Source: GCA-2686265 sp036010965 (GTDB lineage Bacteria; Planctomycetota; UBA1135; GCA-002686595). Taken from it: DNA of 64,000 bases. The translations under genes were made by a program, and so were the position numbers. The notes under the pieces are model-generated. The model did not search any database. It was not told the DNA's origin and was given only the letters and a program-made list of their open reading frames with translations. The DNA is taken from the NCBI GenBank assembly GCA_036010965.1, contig DASCMO010000103.1, positions 35,853-99,852 on the forward strand, in the 5' to 3' direction. This document shows positions 18,541-27,181 of the stretch, in pieces; within the stretch, counting starts at the first letter, position 1, and each line of letters starts with the position of its first letter.

Positions 18541-18552
18541 AGCTGATCAGCT
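18541..18552. promoter_or_regulatory. Perfect 12-bp palindrome upstream of small membrane gene
   Basis: AGCTGATCAGCT is a perfect inverted repeat 42 bases upstream of the start at 18499, in the 116-base gap between the two paralogous genes. A six-base A run lies just beyond it. It could be an operator; nothing shows which protein would bind. Confidence 0.25.
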
Positions 18553-18615
18553 AGTGCCAGAAAAAATCTGCCTGATGCTCTCGCTAGCCTGCTCCCTGAA
18601 CGCGGGACCTACGGC

Positions 18616-18852
18616 TCAGGCCCGCGAAGAGTCGGCCAGTGACAGGAACAGCAACAGGGTAATGAGCCCGGTGAGCCCACCGGCGGTGAACTTGCCCACG
18701 AGTTCTGAAACGTTATCGACGATGCCCACGCCCCCTGTTGCGGGGAAAACGACACCGACGACGAGAAAGAGAACCGCCAGGTTCAGGGCGAGTCCGATGA
18801 CCGGGCCGCACAAGTTGCCGGCGGAGCGGATGGAAGAACTAAACTTGTCCAT
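18616..18852 (-). CDS. Small two-segment membrane protein (tandem paralogue 1)
   Basis: 78 residues. Two hydrophobic segments, LALNLAVLFLVVGVVF (about 21-36) and GLTGLITLLLFLSL (about 59-72), are joined by PATGGVGIVDNVSELV. It is related to the neighbour at 18266-18499 by the FP-x-T-x-G turn and the GL-x-GLI-x-LLLF segment. GAAGAGG about ten bases before the ATG is a plausible ribosome site. The final codons overlap a CGCGGG/CCCGCG hairpin (18601-18626) that may terminate or attenuate. The family is not recognised. Confidence 0.68.
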   Translation of the reverse strand: MDKFSSSIRSAGNLCGPVIGLALNLAVLFLVVGVVFPATGGVGIVDNVSELVGKFTAGGLTGLITLLLFLSLADSSRA

Positions 18853-19280
18853 GAGAGAGCCTCTTCGGTGATGGGGATCGACGAAACCCTGCCCGATGAC
18901 TCCTCCCGCCTGTGGAAGGATGGGAAAGCGCTGCCAATCGCCTCCGGATGGTTGCCAGGAAAGACGGCAGGCCAGGATCGGTCTGCCTCTGTGAGGGTGA
19001 TTCGGTAGGCCAGACCCGACCCGGCTGCGGAATGCCTGCGAGGTGTCGGAACAGAGGCGCGGCGTAAGCCTAAGTGATTGGGAAACAACTGCTTAGGCTC
19101 CTCTTTCCCAGGTCCGAACTCCTGTCTGAGAGCCCCCCAGTGCCGATCTTGGGGCCAACTTCGTTGCAGGGACTGCAGATAGGCCCCCAAATCCCCACTC
19201 CTACACCGATCGGGGTGACGTGATTGGCGTGCTGAGCCGAGGTCGCGCGACCGGAATCGAAGGGCATGGTCGTCGGGGGC
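18853..19280. other. 428-base gap of lower G+C with a hairpin
   Basis: Lies between the small membrane gene and the end of the ABC operon. Composition is lower than the surroundings (35 of 60 bases G or C in 19081-19140). AGCCTAAG (19067-19074) pairs with CTTAGGCT (19092-19099), an 8-bp stem with a 17-base loop that can extend inward. No convincing reading frame was found. Candidate contents are a regulatory leader, a small RNA or decayed DNA. Confidence 0.4.
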
Positions 19281-20486
19281 TTACTCCGCGCGCAGGGCCT
19301 CGATGGGATCGAGGGAAGAGGCGCGCGCGGCAGGCAGGACTCCAGAGAGGAGTCCGACGACGACGCTCACGCCCAGGGCCGCGAAGATGTACTCCGGCGG
19401 CGTCTGGAGTGGGAGTCCCGGCACCAGGGCACGCACCAGAGCCGTGAACGCGAAGCCGGAAGCGATGCCCGCCAGACCGCCGCAGGCGCTGAGCAGCACC
19501 GCCTCCCACAGGAACAGCCCCAGGATCTGGCGCCGGTCCGCGCCAATCGCGCGCAACAAGCCGATCTCCGAGGTGCGCTCGCCGACCGCGATCCACATCA
19601 TGGTGAGGATCCCGATCGCGCCGACGAGCAAGGAGATGCCCCCGATGGCGCCCACGGCCAGGGTGATGATCTCCATCACATTGCCGAACACATCGAGCAT
19701 CGCTTCCTGGGTCGTGATGGTGAAGTCCTCCCGGCCCCCGTGGCGCTCGGTGAGCACGCGCCGCACGTCCTCAGCCAACTCGTCGACCTGGCCGGCGTGG
19801 GCGTAGGTAAGGTCGATCTCGAAGAGTTCGGACAGGTTGAACATCTGCATCGCCGTGGCGACCGGAACGTAGAGCGTGTTGTCGAGGTCGATGCCCAGCA
19901 CCTGCCCCTTGGGCTTCATCACGCCGATCACGCGCAGGCGAACCCCCGCCGCTCGCACCCATTTCCCCAGGGCGTTCTCCTCGCCAAAGAGCTCGCTCTT
20001 TAGTTTCGGACCGAGCACCGCCACGGAGCTCGCGCGGCGCGGGTCACCGGGCGGCAGAAACTCCCCCAAGGCCACCTCGAACCTCCAGATCGCGGGCATC
20101 TCGGAGGTCACGCCGTAGATCGCCACGCTGCGCCCGCGACCGCCGGCCTCGACGCGCCCCTGACCGACAGCCAGGGGCATGAGATGCTCGACGGCCGGCA
20201 GGCGGTGCAGGGCCTCGGCGTCGTCCAGGGTCAGCTTGTGGGTCGTTCCGCCCAGCACGCCGGGCAACCCGAGGGTCTCGGTCTTCCCCGGATTGATACC
20301 GACGATGTTCGTGCCGAACTGCGTGAACTGGCCCATCACGTAGTCGCGCGTCCCCTGCCCAATCGAGGTCAGCACCATCACCGCCGTCACTCCGATCGCG
20401 ATGCCGAGCACCGACAGCACCGTACGCAAGCGGTGCCCGCGCAGGGCGGCGACTCCCAGGCGGATCAGCTCGCTGCTGCGCGCCAT
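19281..20486 (-). CDS. MacB-type ABC transporter permease (second of two)
   Basis: About 401 residues from the ATG at 20486; the frame is open for 40 more codons but that part overlaps the upstream permease. An N-terminal membrane segment (LRTVLSVLGIAIGVTAVMVL) leads into a large periplasmic MacB-PCD domain, then three C-terminal segments of the FtsX type with the family signature GERTSEIGLLRAIGADRRQI and LPAARASSLDPIEALRAE. It is five bases downstream of its paralogue. It likely pairs with that permease, or forms its own homodimer, to drive export of a lipoprotein, peptide or small molecule. Confidence 0.92.
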   Translation of the reverse strand: MARSSELIRLGVAALRGHRLRTVLSVLGIAIGVTAVMVLTSIGQGTRDYVMGQFTQFGTNIVGINPGKTETLGLPGVLGGTTHKLTLDDAEALHRLPAVEHLMPLAVGQGRVEAGGRGRSVAIYGVTSEMPAIWRFEVALGEFLPPGDPRRASSVAVLGPKLKSELFGEENALGKWVRAAGVRLRVIGVMKPKGQVLGIDLDNTLYVPVATAMQMFNLSELFEIDLTYAHAGQVDELAEDVRRVLTERHGGREDFTITTQEAMLDVFGNVMEIITLAVGAIGGISLLVGAIGILTMMWIAVGERTSEIGLLRAIGADRRQILGLFLWEAVLLSACGGLAGIASGFAFTALVRALVPGLPLQTPPEYIFAALGVSVVVGLLSGVLPAARASSLDPIEALRAE

Positions 20487-20491
20487 CGCGC

Positions 20492-21694
20492 CTACTTGCC
20501 CCCCAGGGCAATGACCGGATCGAGGCGGCTCGCGCCGCGCGCGGGCAAGACGCCGAAGAGCGCGCCAACCGTCAGGGAGAGGGCGAGGGAGAGAGCGACC
20601 GCCCACAGGGGCGGCTGGGCCGGAAAGGCCGGGTACCAGAGCATGACGAGCTGGGTCGCGAGCCAGCTGACCGCCAGGCCGATGAGGCCGCCGACGCTGG
20701 AGAGCAGCACCGCCTCCACCAGGAAGAGCTTCAGGATCTGGCCCCGACGCGCGCCCATGGCACGCAAGAGACCAACCTCCGATGTGCGCTCGGAGACCGA
20801 GACCAGCATCACGTTCATGATCCCGATGCCGGCCACGGTCAGGGAGACGGCGGCGATGCCCGCCACCGCCAGAGTCAGGACCGCCAGGATCCCGCCCAGG
20901 GCGCCGGCGACGGCGTCCTGGGTCAGGCAGGTGACGTCCTCCTCGCCGTGGCGCTCGCGGATGACGTCGAGGACGCGCTGTTCGGCGAGCTCGATCTCGG
21001 TGTACACCCCGACCTGGATAATCACGCGAAAGAGGGAGCTGCGGTCGAAGTACTGCATGGCCGAAGCCACCGGCACCACAACCAGGTCGTCCATGTCCAC
21101 GCCCAGCTGCGTCCCGCGCGGCTCGAGGACGCCGATCACGCGCACGCGCGCCTCCCCTACGCGCACGACTCCCCCCAGGGGACTCTCATGCCCGAAGAGC
21201 TCGGTCGCCAGGCTCGAGCCGAGTACGGCCACGGGCGACGAGCGATCCCAGTCGGCCGGCGGCAGGAACTCGCCCACTTGCACGGCGAGGCGCCGGGCCT
21301 CGAGGAAACCATCGGTCGCGCCGATGACCATGACCTGGCGACGCCGCTCGCCGCGCGAGACGGTCTCGTTTCCCAGCGCGATCGGGACCACGAGCTCCGC
21401 CTGGGGAATGCGGCGCGCGATGGCCTCCGCGTCATCCAGGGTCAGGTCGTTGGGTGCGCCGCCGACTCCAGGCATCGCCCCGGTGGTCTCGTTCTTGCCC
21501 GGGATCACCATCAGCAGGTTTGTCCCCAGGGACTCGAACTGCCCGCCGACGTAGCGTCGAGCGCCCTCCCCCAGGGCGGTCAGGATCACCACGGCCGCGA
21601 CCCCCACGGCCACGCCCACCAGACTCAAGCCCGCGCGCAGGCGCTGTCCCGCCAGGGCCCCCCAGGCCAGAGCCAGGAGGTCGGCCGGCTTCAC
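20492..21694 (-). CDS. MacB-type ABC transporter permease (first of two)
   Basis: 400 residues with the same plan as the next gene: N-terminal helix (LRAGLSLVGVAVGVAAVVIL), periplasmic domain with LGTNLLMVIPGK, and C-terminal helices with SERTSEVGLLRAMGARRGQI and LPARGASRLDPVIAL. It overlaps the ATPase gene by 4 bases. Having two dissimilar permeases next to one ATPase suggests a heterodimeric channel or an old duplication. Confidence 0.92.
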   Translation of the reverse strand: MKPADLLALAWGALAGQRLRAGLSLVGVAVGVAAVVILTALGEGARRYVGGQFESLGTNLLMVIPGKNETTGAMPGVGGAPNDLTLDDAEAIARRIPQAELVVPIALGNETVSRGERRRQVMVIGATDGFLEARRLAVQVGEFLPPADWDRSSPVAVLGSSLATELFGHESPLGGVVRVGEARVRVIGVLEPRGTQLGVDMDDLVVVPVASAMQYFDRSSLFRVIIQVGVYTEIELAEQRVLDVIRERHGEEDVTCLTQDAVAGALGGILAVLTLAVAGIAAVSLTVAGIGIMNVMLVSVSERTSEVGLLRAMGARRGQILKLFLVEAVLLSSVGGLIGLAVSWLATQLVMLWYPAFPAQPPLWAVALSLALSLTVGALFGVLPARGASRLDPVIALGGK

Positions 21695-22410
21695 GCTTCG
21701 CCCCCGGAGAACAGGCGCGCGAGGTCGGTCACCTCCGAACCCGCCATCCGCCGCACGATCCGGCCGTCTCCGAGCACGATCACCCGGTCCGCGCGCCGCG
21801 CGACGGCGGGGTCGTGAGTGACGACGACGAGGGTGAGCCCGTCCGCGCTCATGCTCTCAAGCAGATCGAGGACTTGGCTGCCCGAAGCTGAGTCGAGGTT
21901 GCCGGTCGGTTCGTCGGCCAGCAAGATCTTCGGCTCCATCACCGTTGCGCGAGCGATGGCCACGCGCTGGCGCTGACCGCCGGACATCTCCGCCGGTCGG
22001 TGTTTGGCACGGTCCGCGACGCCCACGCCCTGCATGGCCTTGCGGACACGCTCACGGCGCTGGGTGCGCGACACGCCGGCGAAGATCATCGGCAACTCGA
22101 CGTTGGCGGCGGCATCGAGGCGCGGGACGAGGTGATAGGACTGGAAGACGAATCCGATCTCGGTCTGCCGAACACGCGAGAGCTCCCCGTCCGTGAGGTC
22201 CGCCACCTGCCGGCCGGCGAGCCGGTACGAACCCGAAGTGGGGCGGTCGAGGCAGCCGAGCATGTTCAGCAGGGTCGATTTGCCCGATCCCGAGGGGCCC
22301 ATCACGGCCACGTGCTCTCCCTCGCCGATCGTCTCGCTTACGCCGGCGAGGGCGTGCAGCTCCTCGTCGCCCATGGTGTAGGTGCGCCAGATGTCCTCGA
22401 GCTCGATCAT
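21691..22410 (-). CDS. ABC transporter ATPase (MacB/LolD type)
   Basis: 239 residues and complete. Walker A GPSGSGKST is at 38-46, the ABC signature MSGGQRQ begins at 142, Walker B is ILLADEPTGNLDS (162-174), and the H-loop is H199 in VVVTHD. The TSGSYRLAGRQVADL region is typical of the MacB/LolD/FtsE class. It overlaps both flanking genes by 4 bases and so is coupled to both the adaptor and the permease. Confidence 0.96.
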   Translation of the reverse strand: MIELEDIWRTYTMGDEELHALAGVSETIGEGEHVAVMGPSGSGKSTLLNMLGCLDRPTSGSYRLAGRQVADLTDGELSRVRQTEIGFVFQSYHLVPRLDAAANVELPMIFAGVSRTQRRERVRKAMQGVGVADRAKHRPAEMSGGQRQRVAIARATVMEPKILLADEPTGNLDSASGSQVLDLLESMSADGLTLVVVTHDPAVARRADRVIVLGDGRIVRRMAGSEVTDLARLFSGGEA

Positions 22411-23564
22411 TTTCCGGGCGCGGCGCCCTCCAGCTCGGCCAGAGCGCCCGCCACGACCTGAGCGCTTCCCAGGGAGGTGATGACGCGCTCCCCCGCTCGC
22501 AGGCCGGCGCGCACCTCGACCCAGTCCCAGTTGCGCAGACCGATCTCCAGGGTGCGCTCCACGAGCCGGTCGCCCTCTAGAACCAGGACCTTCCCACCCT
22601 CGAGCAGGGTTGATCTGGGGATGCGCAGCACATCCTCGCGTGCCTCCAGGATCACCTCCACATCGGCGGTCGTGCCCGGCAAGAGCTGGGACGAGAAGGC
22701 CTCGTCGAGCAATTCGACCTCGATCTCCACGGTCCGGTTCTGGGCCTGCACGTCCAGCACGTAGGGAGCGACGCGCACGACGGTCCCCTCGAAGGAGCGG
22801 TCGAGGAACGGATCGAAGGTGACCCGGACCGCCTGGCCGGCGCTGATGACCGCCGAGTCGACCTCATCCATCGGCGCGCTGACGAAGATCGAGGTTGGAT
22901 CCAGCAGATCGATCACCGGCGGGATCGGGACACCGGGCGGCGAGGGCGAGATAAACTCCCCGACCTCGACCGAGACGTCGGCCAGGACGCCCGCGAAGGG
23001 CGAGCGCATGAGGGTTTTCTTGACCTCCACCTCGACGACGGCGATCTCGGCCCGCACTAACTCGACTTGAGCCGCGGCCGACCCGCAGGCGGCGTCGGCG
23101 GCCTCAAGCACACTGCCTAGCTGATCGAGGCGATCGGTGGAGACGATGTCCTCCCCCAGCTCCCGATAGCGGTCAACCTCGCGCCTGGCGCGACGCGCGA
23201 CGACGCACGTCTCGTCGTGACGCGCCTGGGCGGCGGCCTGGGAGCGGCGCGATAGCTCGAGCCGGGCACGCTGGCCGGCGTCGTCCATGCGCAGGAGCTC
23301 GGCGCCTTCCTCGACTCGGTCGCCTTCACGGTGAAGGAGTGCGGTGACGCGCCCGCTGGTCTCCGGCGACAGCTGGGCGCGACGCCGGGCACGCACGGTG
23401 CCGGCGCGCGAGTTGGTGACGGTCGACTCCACCCGTCCTTGACTCGCGGCCGCGACACGCACCCTGACGGGCTGCGGAGCGAAGATGGTCGCGCGCGCCA
23501 CGAGAACACCCGCGATCAGCACGGCCAGGACCGCGCACCTTCCGATCCACCTCCCCATCTCCAT
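22407..23564 (-). CDS. Periplasmic adaptor (HlyD/MacA-like membrane fusion protein)
   Basis: 385 residues. One N-terminal membrane anchor (CAVLAVLIAGVLVARATIF) is followed by a lipoyl/barrel-sandwich half (QLSPETSGRVTALLHREGDRV), a helical hairpin with alternating Arg/Glu (~95-180), the second lipoyl half (RSPFAGVLADVSVEVGEFI) and beta-barrel/membrane-proximal domains (VRVTFDPFLDRSFEGTVVRV). It is the first gene of the export operon, with a 29-base gap to the divergent flippase gene. No outer-membrane TolC-like partner is encoded nearby. Confidence 0.93.
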   Translation of the reverse strand: MEMGRWIGRCAVLAVLIAGVLVARATIFAPQPVRVRVAAASQGRVESTVTNSRAGTVRARRRAQLSPETSGRVTALLHREGDRVEEGAELLRMDDAGQRARLELSRRSQAAAQARHDETCVVARRARREVDRYRELGEDIVSTDRLDQLGSVLEAADAACGSAAAQVELVRAEIAVVEVEVKKTLMRSPFAGVLADVSVEVGEFISPSPPGVPIPPVIDLLDPTSIFVSAPMDEVDSAVISAGQAVRVTFDPFLDRSFEGTVVRVAPYVLDVQAQNRTVEIEVELLDEAFSSQLLPGTTADVEVILEAREDVLRIPRSTLLEGGKVLVLEGDRLVERTLEIGLRNWDWVEVRAGLRAGERVITSLGSAQVVAGALAELEGAAPGK

Positions 23565-23593
23565 CAGTATAGTCTGAGGCGAGGCAACCCTGC

Positions 23594-24958
23594 ATGGCCG
23601 AGCGCTCGATCCCCCTGCCAGACGATTTCATCTTGCGCCGAGTCTGGAAGAGCACCGGCCTGCTCGTCCTCGGTCGCCTGTGGGGCTCGGCTTGCACCCT
23701 CACGATCCTGTTCGTGCTGGCGCATCACCTCGAGCCCGCCGGTTTCGGGCGCTTCACCTTCTACCTGGCGGCCTTCGCCCTGCTGGACAGCCTGACGGAT
23801 CTCGGCACGGGCTCCCTCGCGGTGCAGCGCACCGCCGACGACACTCGCGCGGTGGGCCCGGTCCTCGCGACCGCTCGCCGCATCCGCTTCTGCGCGGGAC
23901 TCGCTTGCGCCTTCGCGGTGGGCGGCGCCGCCTTCGCCTTCGACGAGCCGGGAGCGGTCTGGATCGCTCTGGCGAGCCTCTATCCCCTGACCCACACCCT
24001 CGAGCTCTCGGCCACGGTCTTTCGCAATCGCATCGCCTGGGGAGTGCCGGTGGCCGTGCGCGCAACGGCCAGCACTATCGGTCTGCTGGGAGTCCTGCTC
24101 GCCTTTTCCCGCGGAGTCGAGGAGCCGGCCCTCTTCCTGCTGGCCGTGGCGGCCGGCAGCGCATCGGCCAACTTCGCCCTGCACGTCGCTGCGCGCCCTC
24201 ACCTTCCGCGCGAGCGAGGCCGCGCGGGCCCCTGGCGCTCATTCCTGGCCGCAGCCCTGCCCCTCGGCGTCGCGGGCCTGTGCCAGCAGGCCTACTTCTA
24301 CGTCGACAACCTCTTCGTGCGAGCCCTCGCCGGCCCGGTCGCCCTCGGCCACTACAACGTCGGCGTGCGGGTCATGAGCTATGGCATCGCCGTCGCCGTC
24401 TACGCCTCCCTGGCCGCCCTGCCCTGGTTGACGCGCGAGCACTCCGCGGGTCGCCTGGGCCCCTCCCTCACCCGGCTCATGCAGCCCCTGCTCGCTATCG
24501 CGGGCCTGGGCGTCGGGCTCTGCCTGCCCTGGACCGAGGAGTTGCTGAGCCTGTTCGGCCCCGGTTTTGGGGCCGGCGGCGACAGCCTGCGCTGGCTCCT
24601 GTTCGCCGGCGCTCTGGTCTATCCCGGAAGCTGCTTGTTGACGGCCGTGGTGGCCACCGGCGCCACGCGCGCCGTGCTCGCGATCAGCCTCGCAGCCCTG
24701 GGATTGAACCTGGCGGGCAACGCGCTGCTCGTCGGGCCGCTCGGCATCGACGGCGCGGCCATCGCCACCCTGGCCACCGAGCTGACGGTCGCCGTCGGCG
24801 CGCTGTTCGCCCTCCTGCGTTCGGGCGTGCGGGGGATGGCGGGAGAACACTCCTGGCGCTGGCTCGCCGGGCCGTTGCTGGGGGCGGCGAGCGCCTGGGC
24901 CTCGGCGGGGCTTCCCCTGGGAGCCTGGTTCGCCGCCGCCGGCGGATTCCCGAGTTGA
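23594..24958 (+). CDS. Polysaccharide/lipid-linked sugar flippase (MOP superfamily)
   Basis: 454 residues with about 12-14 hydrophobic segments and the RfbX/Wzx-like opening LLVLGRLWGSACTLTILF then HHLEPAGFGRFTFYLA. Further landmarks are QAYFYVDNLFVRALAGPVALGHYNV and YPGSCLLTAVVATGATRAVL. It probably flips a lipid-linked oligosaccharide across the inner membrane. No polymerase gene adjoins it, though three GT4 glycosyltransferases and an RffA-like aminotransferase occur elsewhere in the window. It starts 29 bases from the divergent export operon. Confidence 0.85.
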   Translation: MAERSIPLPDDFILRRVWKSTGLLVLGRLWGSACTLTILFVLAHHLEPAGFGRFTFYLAAFALLDSLTDLGTGSLAVQRTADDTRAVGPVLATARRIRFCAGLACAFAVGGAAFAFDEPGAVWIALASLYPLTHTLELSATVFRNRIAWGVPVAVRATASTIGLLGVLLAFSRGVEEPALFLLAVAAGSASANFALHVAARPHLPRERGRAGPWRSFLAAALPLGVAGLCQQAYFYVDNLFVRALAGPVALGHYNVGVRVMSYGIAVAVYASLAALPWLTREHSAGRLGPSLTRLMQPLLAIAGLGVGLCLPWTEELLSLFGPGFGAGGDSLRWLLFAGALVYPGSCLLTAVVATGATRAVLAISLAALGLNLAGNALLVGPLGIDGAAIATLATELTVAVGALFALLRSGVRGMAGEHSWRWLAGPLLGAASAWASAGLPLGAWFAAAGGFPS

Positions 24959-25057
24959 GTGCCCGGAGCGAAAACGCCCACAGCACGCGGAGATCGGGCG
25001 ACTCGGTGCCGATCATTCTCCTGGACTTCGACTCCACTACCCCCACCGCCTCGCGCC

Positions 25058-25630
25058 ATGAAACGCTCCTTCCCGATTCTCGGCCTACTGGCCCTCGTGT
25101 CCTGCCGCTCATTTCACGACGCCGAGTCGCGGGGGGGTTACATCACCTACGGCGAGGCTGACTTCACGGCGGACGCGGCGGATGACGCCGCCAGTGTCTC
25201 CGCGGCCGAGTTCGGAGTCCTGTACGGAGACGGCGAGGACGGGCGCATGGTCGGGTTCGTCGGGGACATCGCCTTGCGCGGTAGCACGGGATCACAGACC
25301 TTCGACGGGACCGGCGCGGAGCTGCACCAGCTGGGGCTGCGCACCGGCGTCCGCTACTACTGGGACACGCGCACTCGAGCGATCCAGCCCTATCTCGGCG
25401 CGGGCTTGTTGTTCCAGCACGCCTGGGACCGTTCTTCGACCCTCGGTGTGAAAACGGACGACTCCGCGCTCGGGTTCGTCGCGATGGTCGGTGTCGAGGC
25501 AATGCTCGGCGATGCATTGCGCCTCGGACTCGGCTGCCAGCTGACCCTGGGGATCGACCCGGAGCTCGATGTGTACTCCTTCGACCTCGACAGCGTCACG
25601 CCCCTGATCAGCCTGGGCTACGGATTCTGA
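25058..25630 (+). CDS. Outer-membrane beta-barrel lipoprotein
   Basis: 190 residues from the ATG at 25058. The signal ends in the lipobox ALVSC with C16. The rest alternates in strand-like stretches (YGEADFTAD, GRMVGFVGDIALRG, LRTGVRYYWDTRTRAIQPYLGAGLLF) and ends in a terminal Phe (LGYGF), the usual outer-membrane barrel signal. It is an OmpA-barrel-like small porin-type protein, and the ligand is unknown. It is probably cotranscribed with the flippase (99 bases apart) and convergent with the desaturase. Confidence 0.78.
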   Translation: MKRSFPILGLLALVSCRSFHDAESRGGYITYGEADFTADAADDAASVSAAEFGVLYGDGEDGRMVGFVGDIALRGSTGSQTFDGTGAELHQLGLRTGVRYYWDTRTRAIQPYLGAGLLFQHAWDRSSTLGVKTDDSALGFVAMVGVEAMLGDALRLGLGCQLTLGIDPELDVYSFDLDSVTPLISLGYGF

Positions 25631-25725
25631 CGGCGACCGCGAGGCGCTGCTCGTGGATATGGAAGGCGACTGGCACGCGACCGAAGCGCTGCGAGGCGCG
25701 ACAGTCATCGGCCCGCAGGGCTGAC

Positions 25726-27036
25726 TCAGGCCGGCGAGCCGGCAGGGAGCAGGTCGGCGCAGTAATCCTGCGCGAGGCGCTCCCAGCCGCGCAGGGTGAG
25801 CTGGGCTGAGCGCTGAGCCTGGCGGATGGCGCGTCGCAGGTGCGCGAGCTCGCGTTCGATGGTGCGCCGCAGCTCGGCCGAGCGTGCGTTCTGTGCGCGG
25901 CGCTGGCCGTCGCGCTGCGCGGCCCGCAGGGCCTTGAGCTCCTGCAGCCGCAGCTCGGCCTTGGCCTGCGCCGCCAGCAACTGGTCGCGCAGGGCCGTCT
26001 TCCCCTCGCGCAGCCCCTTGAGGAAGTGATCCCGCCGGCAGCGCAGCTCTTCGCGCTTCTGTTCGAGCAGCCCGCTCCACTCCTCGGTGGTGTGCCCGCC
26101 CCAGGCCTCCAGGCGTTCGGCGAGGGAGCGGCTGCTCTCCTCGAAGCGGGTGGAGAGGACAACTTCGACCGGCGCCCTTTGGAGGTCGGTGGCGAGGCCG
26201 ACGCGGCTCAGGCTCCAGATCAGCCACTTCGTCGGGTCGCAGTTGTACCAGCGCGGTCCGTTGCGGTAGTCGGCCTGGAATGAGTGGTGATAGTTGTGGT
26301 AGCCCTCGCCGAGGGTGAACAGGGAAAGGAACCAGTTGTCCCGGCTGGTCGTCGCGTTCGACCACGGTTGGGTCCCCCAGATGTGCGCCGCCGAGTTGAT
26401 CAGGAAGGTCAGGTGCTGGACGGCGACGATGCGCAGCAGGACAGCGACGATGAACATCCCGAGCATGTGCCCCAAGATCAGGCCGGCGAGACCCATCAGG
26501 ACGAGGTTGGTGACGACGGCGATCGCCAGGTAGTTCCGGTGCTGCCAGGCCAGGACGGGATCGCGCCGCAGGTCGGGGACGTTGGTGTAGTCCATCCCGC
26601 GCGGACCCTCGAAGAAGATCCATCCCATGTGGGAGTACCAGAAGCCGCGCGTGGCGTCGTACGGGTCGCCGCCGGTGTCGGTGTCGGAGTGGTGGTAGCG
26701 GTGGTCGCTGCACCAGGCGATGGCGCTGTTCTGGCAGGCGGCGGCGCCGAGTACGGCGTAGACGAAGCGCAAGGGTGCGGGCGCTCGGTAGCCGCAGTGG
26801 GAGAACAGGCGATGGTAGCCGGCGGTGATCCCCAGGCCGGTGATCCACCAGGTCACGACCGCTGCCGAGACCTCGCGCCAGCCGATCCCCACGGTCAGGC
26901 CATAGGCGACGGTGGCGGCGACGGCGATGACGGGGAAGACCGTCAGGAACAGGGCGTTTAGCCAGACGATCCGGCGGCGTGACTGGGAGGGTTGGGACAC
27001 GGTGGCCTGCTGCTGCGGGTTAGGCATGGTGGGCAT
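25726..27036 (-). CDS. Acyl desaturase (delta-9 type) with C-terminal coiled coil
   Basis: Di-iron membrane desaturase introducing a double bond in fatty acyl chains. The three histidine boxes are H75RLFSH80, H112RYHH116 and H247NYHH251, with hydrophobic segments around 25-70 and 170-205. The core ends near residue 297. Residues ~300-436 are an added Arg/Glu/Gln-rich, strongly helical segment (EQKREELRCRRDHFL, LRDQLLAAQAKAELRLQEL), which standard desaturases lack. M1 and M4 are both possible starts. No desaturase electron carrier is encoded nearby. Confidence 0.93.
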   Translation of the reverse strand: MPTMPNPQQQATVSQPSQSRRRIVWLNALFLTVFPVIAVAATVAYGLTVGIGWREVSAAVVTWWITGLGITAGYHRLFSHCGYRAPAPLRFVYAVLGAAACQNSAIAWCSDHRYHHSDTDTGGDPYDATRGFWYSHMGWIFFEGPRGMDYTNVPDLRRDPVLAWQHRNYLAIAVVTNLVLMGLAGLILGHMLGMFIVAVLLRIVAVQHLTFLINSAAHIWGTQPWSNATTSRDNWFLSLFTLGEGYHNYHHSFQADYRNGPRWYNCDPTKWLIWSLSRVGLATDLQRAPVEVVLSTRFEESSRSLAERLEAWGGHTTEEWSGLLEQKREELRCRRDHFLKGLREGKTALRDQLLAAQAKAELRLQELKALRAAQRDGQRRAQNARSAELRRTIERELAHLRRAIRQAQRSAQLTLRGWERLAQDYCADLLPAGSPA

Positions 27037-27044
27037 GGAGTGGA

Positions 27045-27065
27045 ACTAGCGGGCGAGAGGCTAGT
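27045..27065. other. Small hairpin sharing a 16-mer with repeat copy A
   Basis: ACTAGC pairs with GCTAGT around GGGCGAGAG. The 16 bases starting ACTAGCGGGCG also occur at 7917-7932, where a different flanking stem closes the same segment. Both sites lie between divergent genes. It may be a fragment of the intergenic repeat. Confidence 0.35.
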
Positions 27066-27181
27066 CGAACTGGATGTCGAGCACACTCTTCTCTGGTTTT
27101 CTTGATGCACGCCCCGTGAAGAGGGGATTGTGTGGCGCTGGGGGCTTGGAAGAGGGTCTCCGGCGCGGCTAACTGGCGAGC

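Noticed and set aside
18783..19190. 135-codon minus-strand frame in the gap
   Set aside because: Ser/Pro/Arg-rich, no motif, and its end overlaps the start of the small membrane protein gene.
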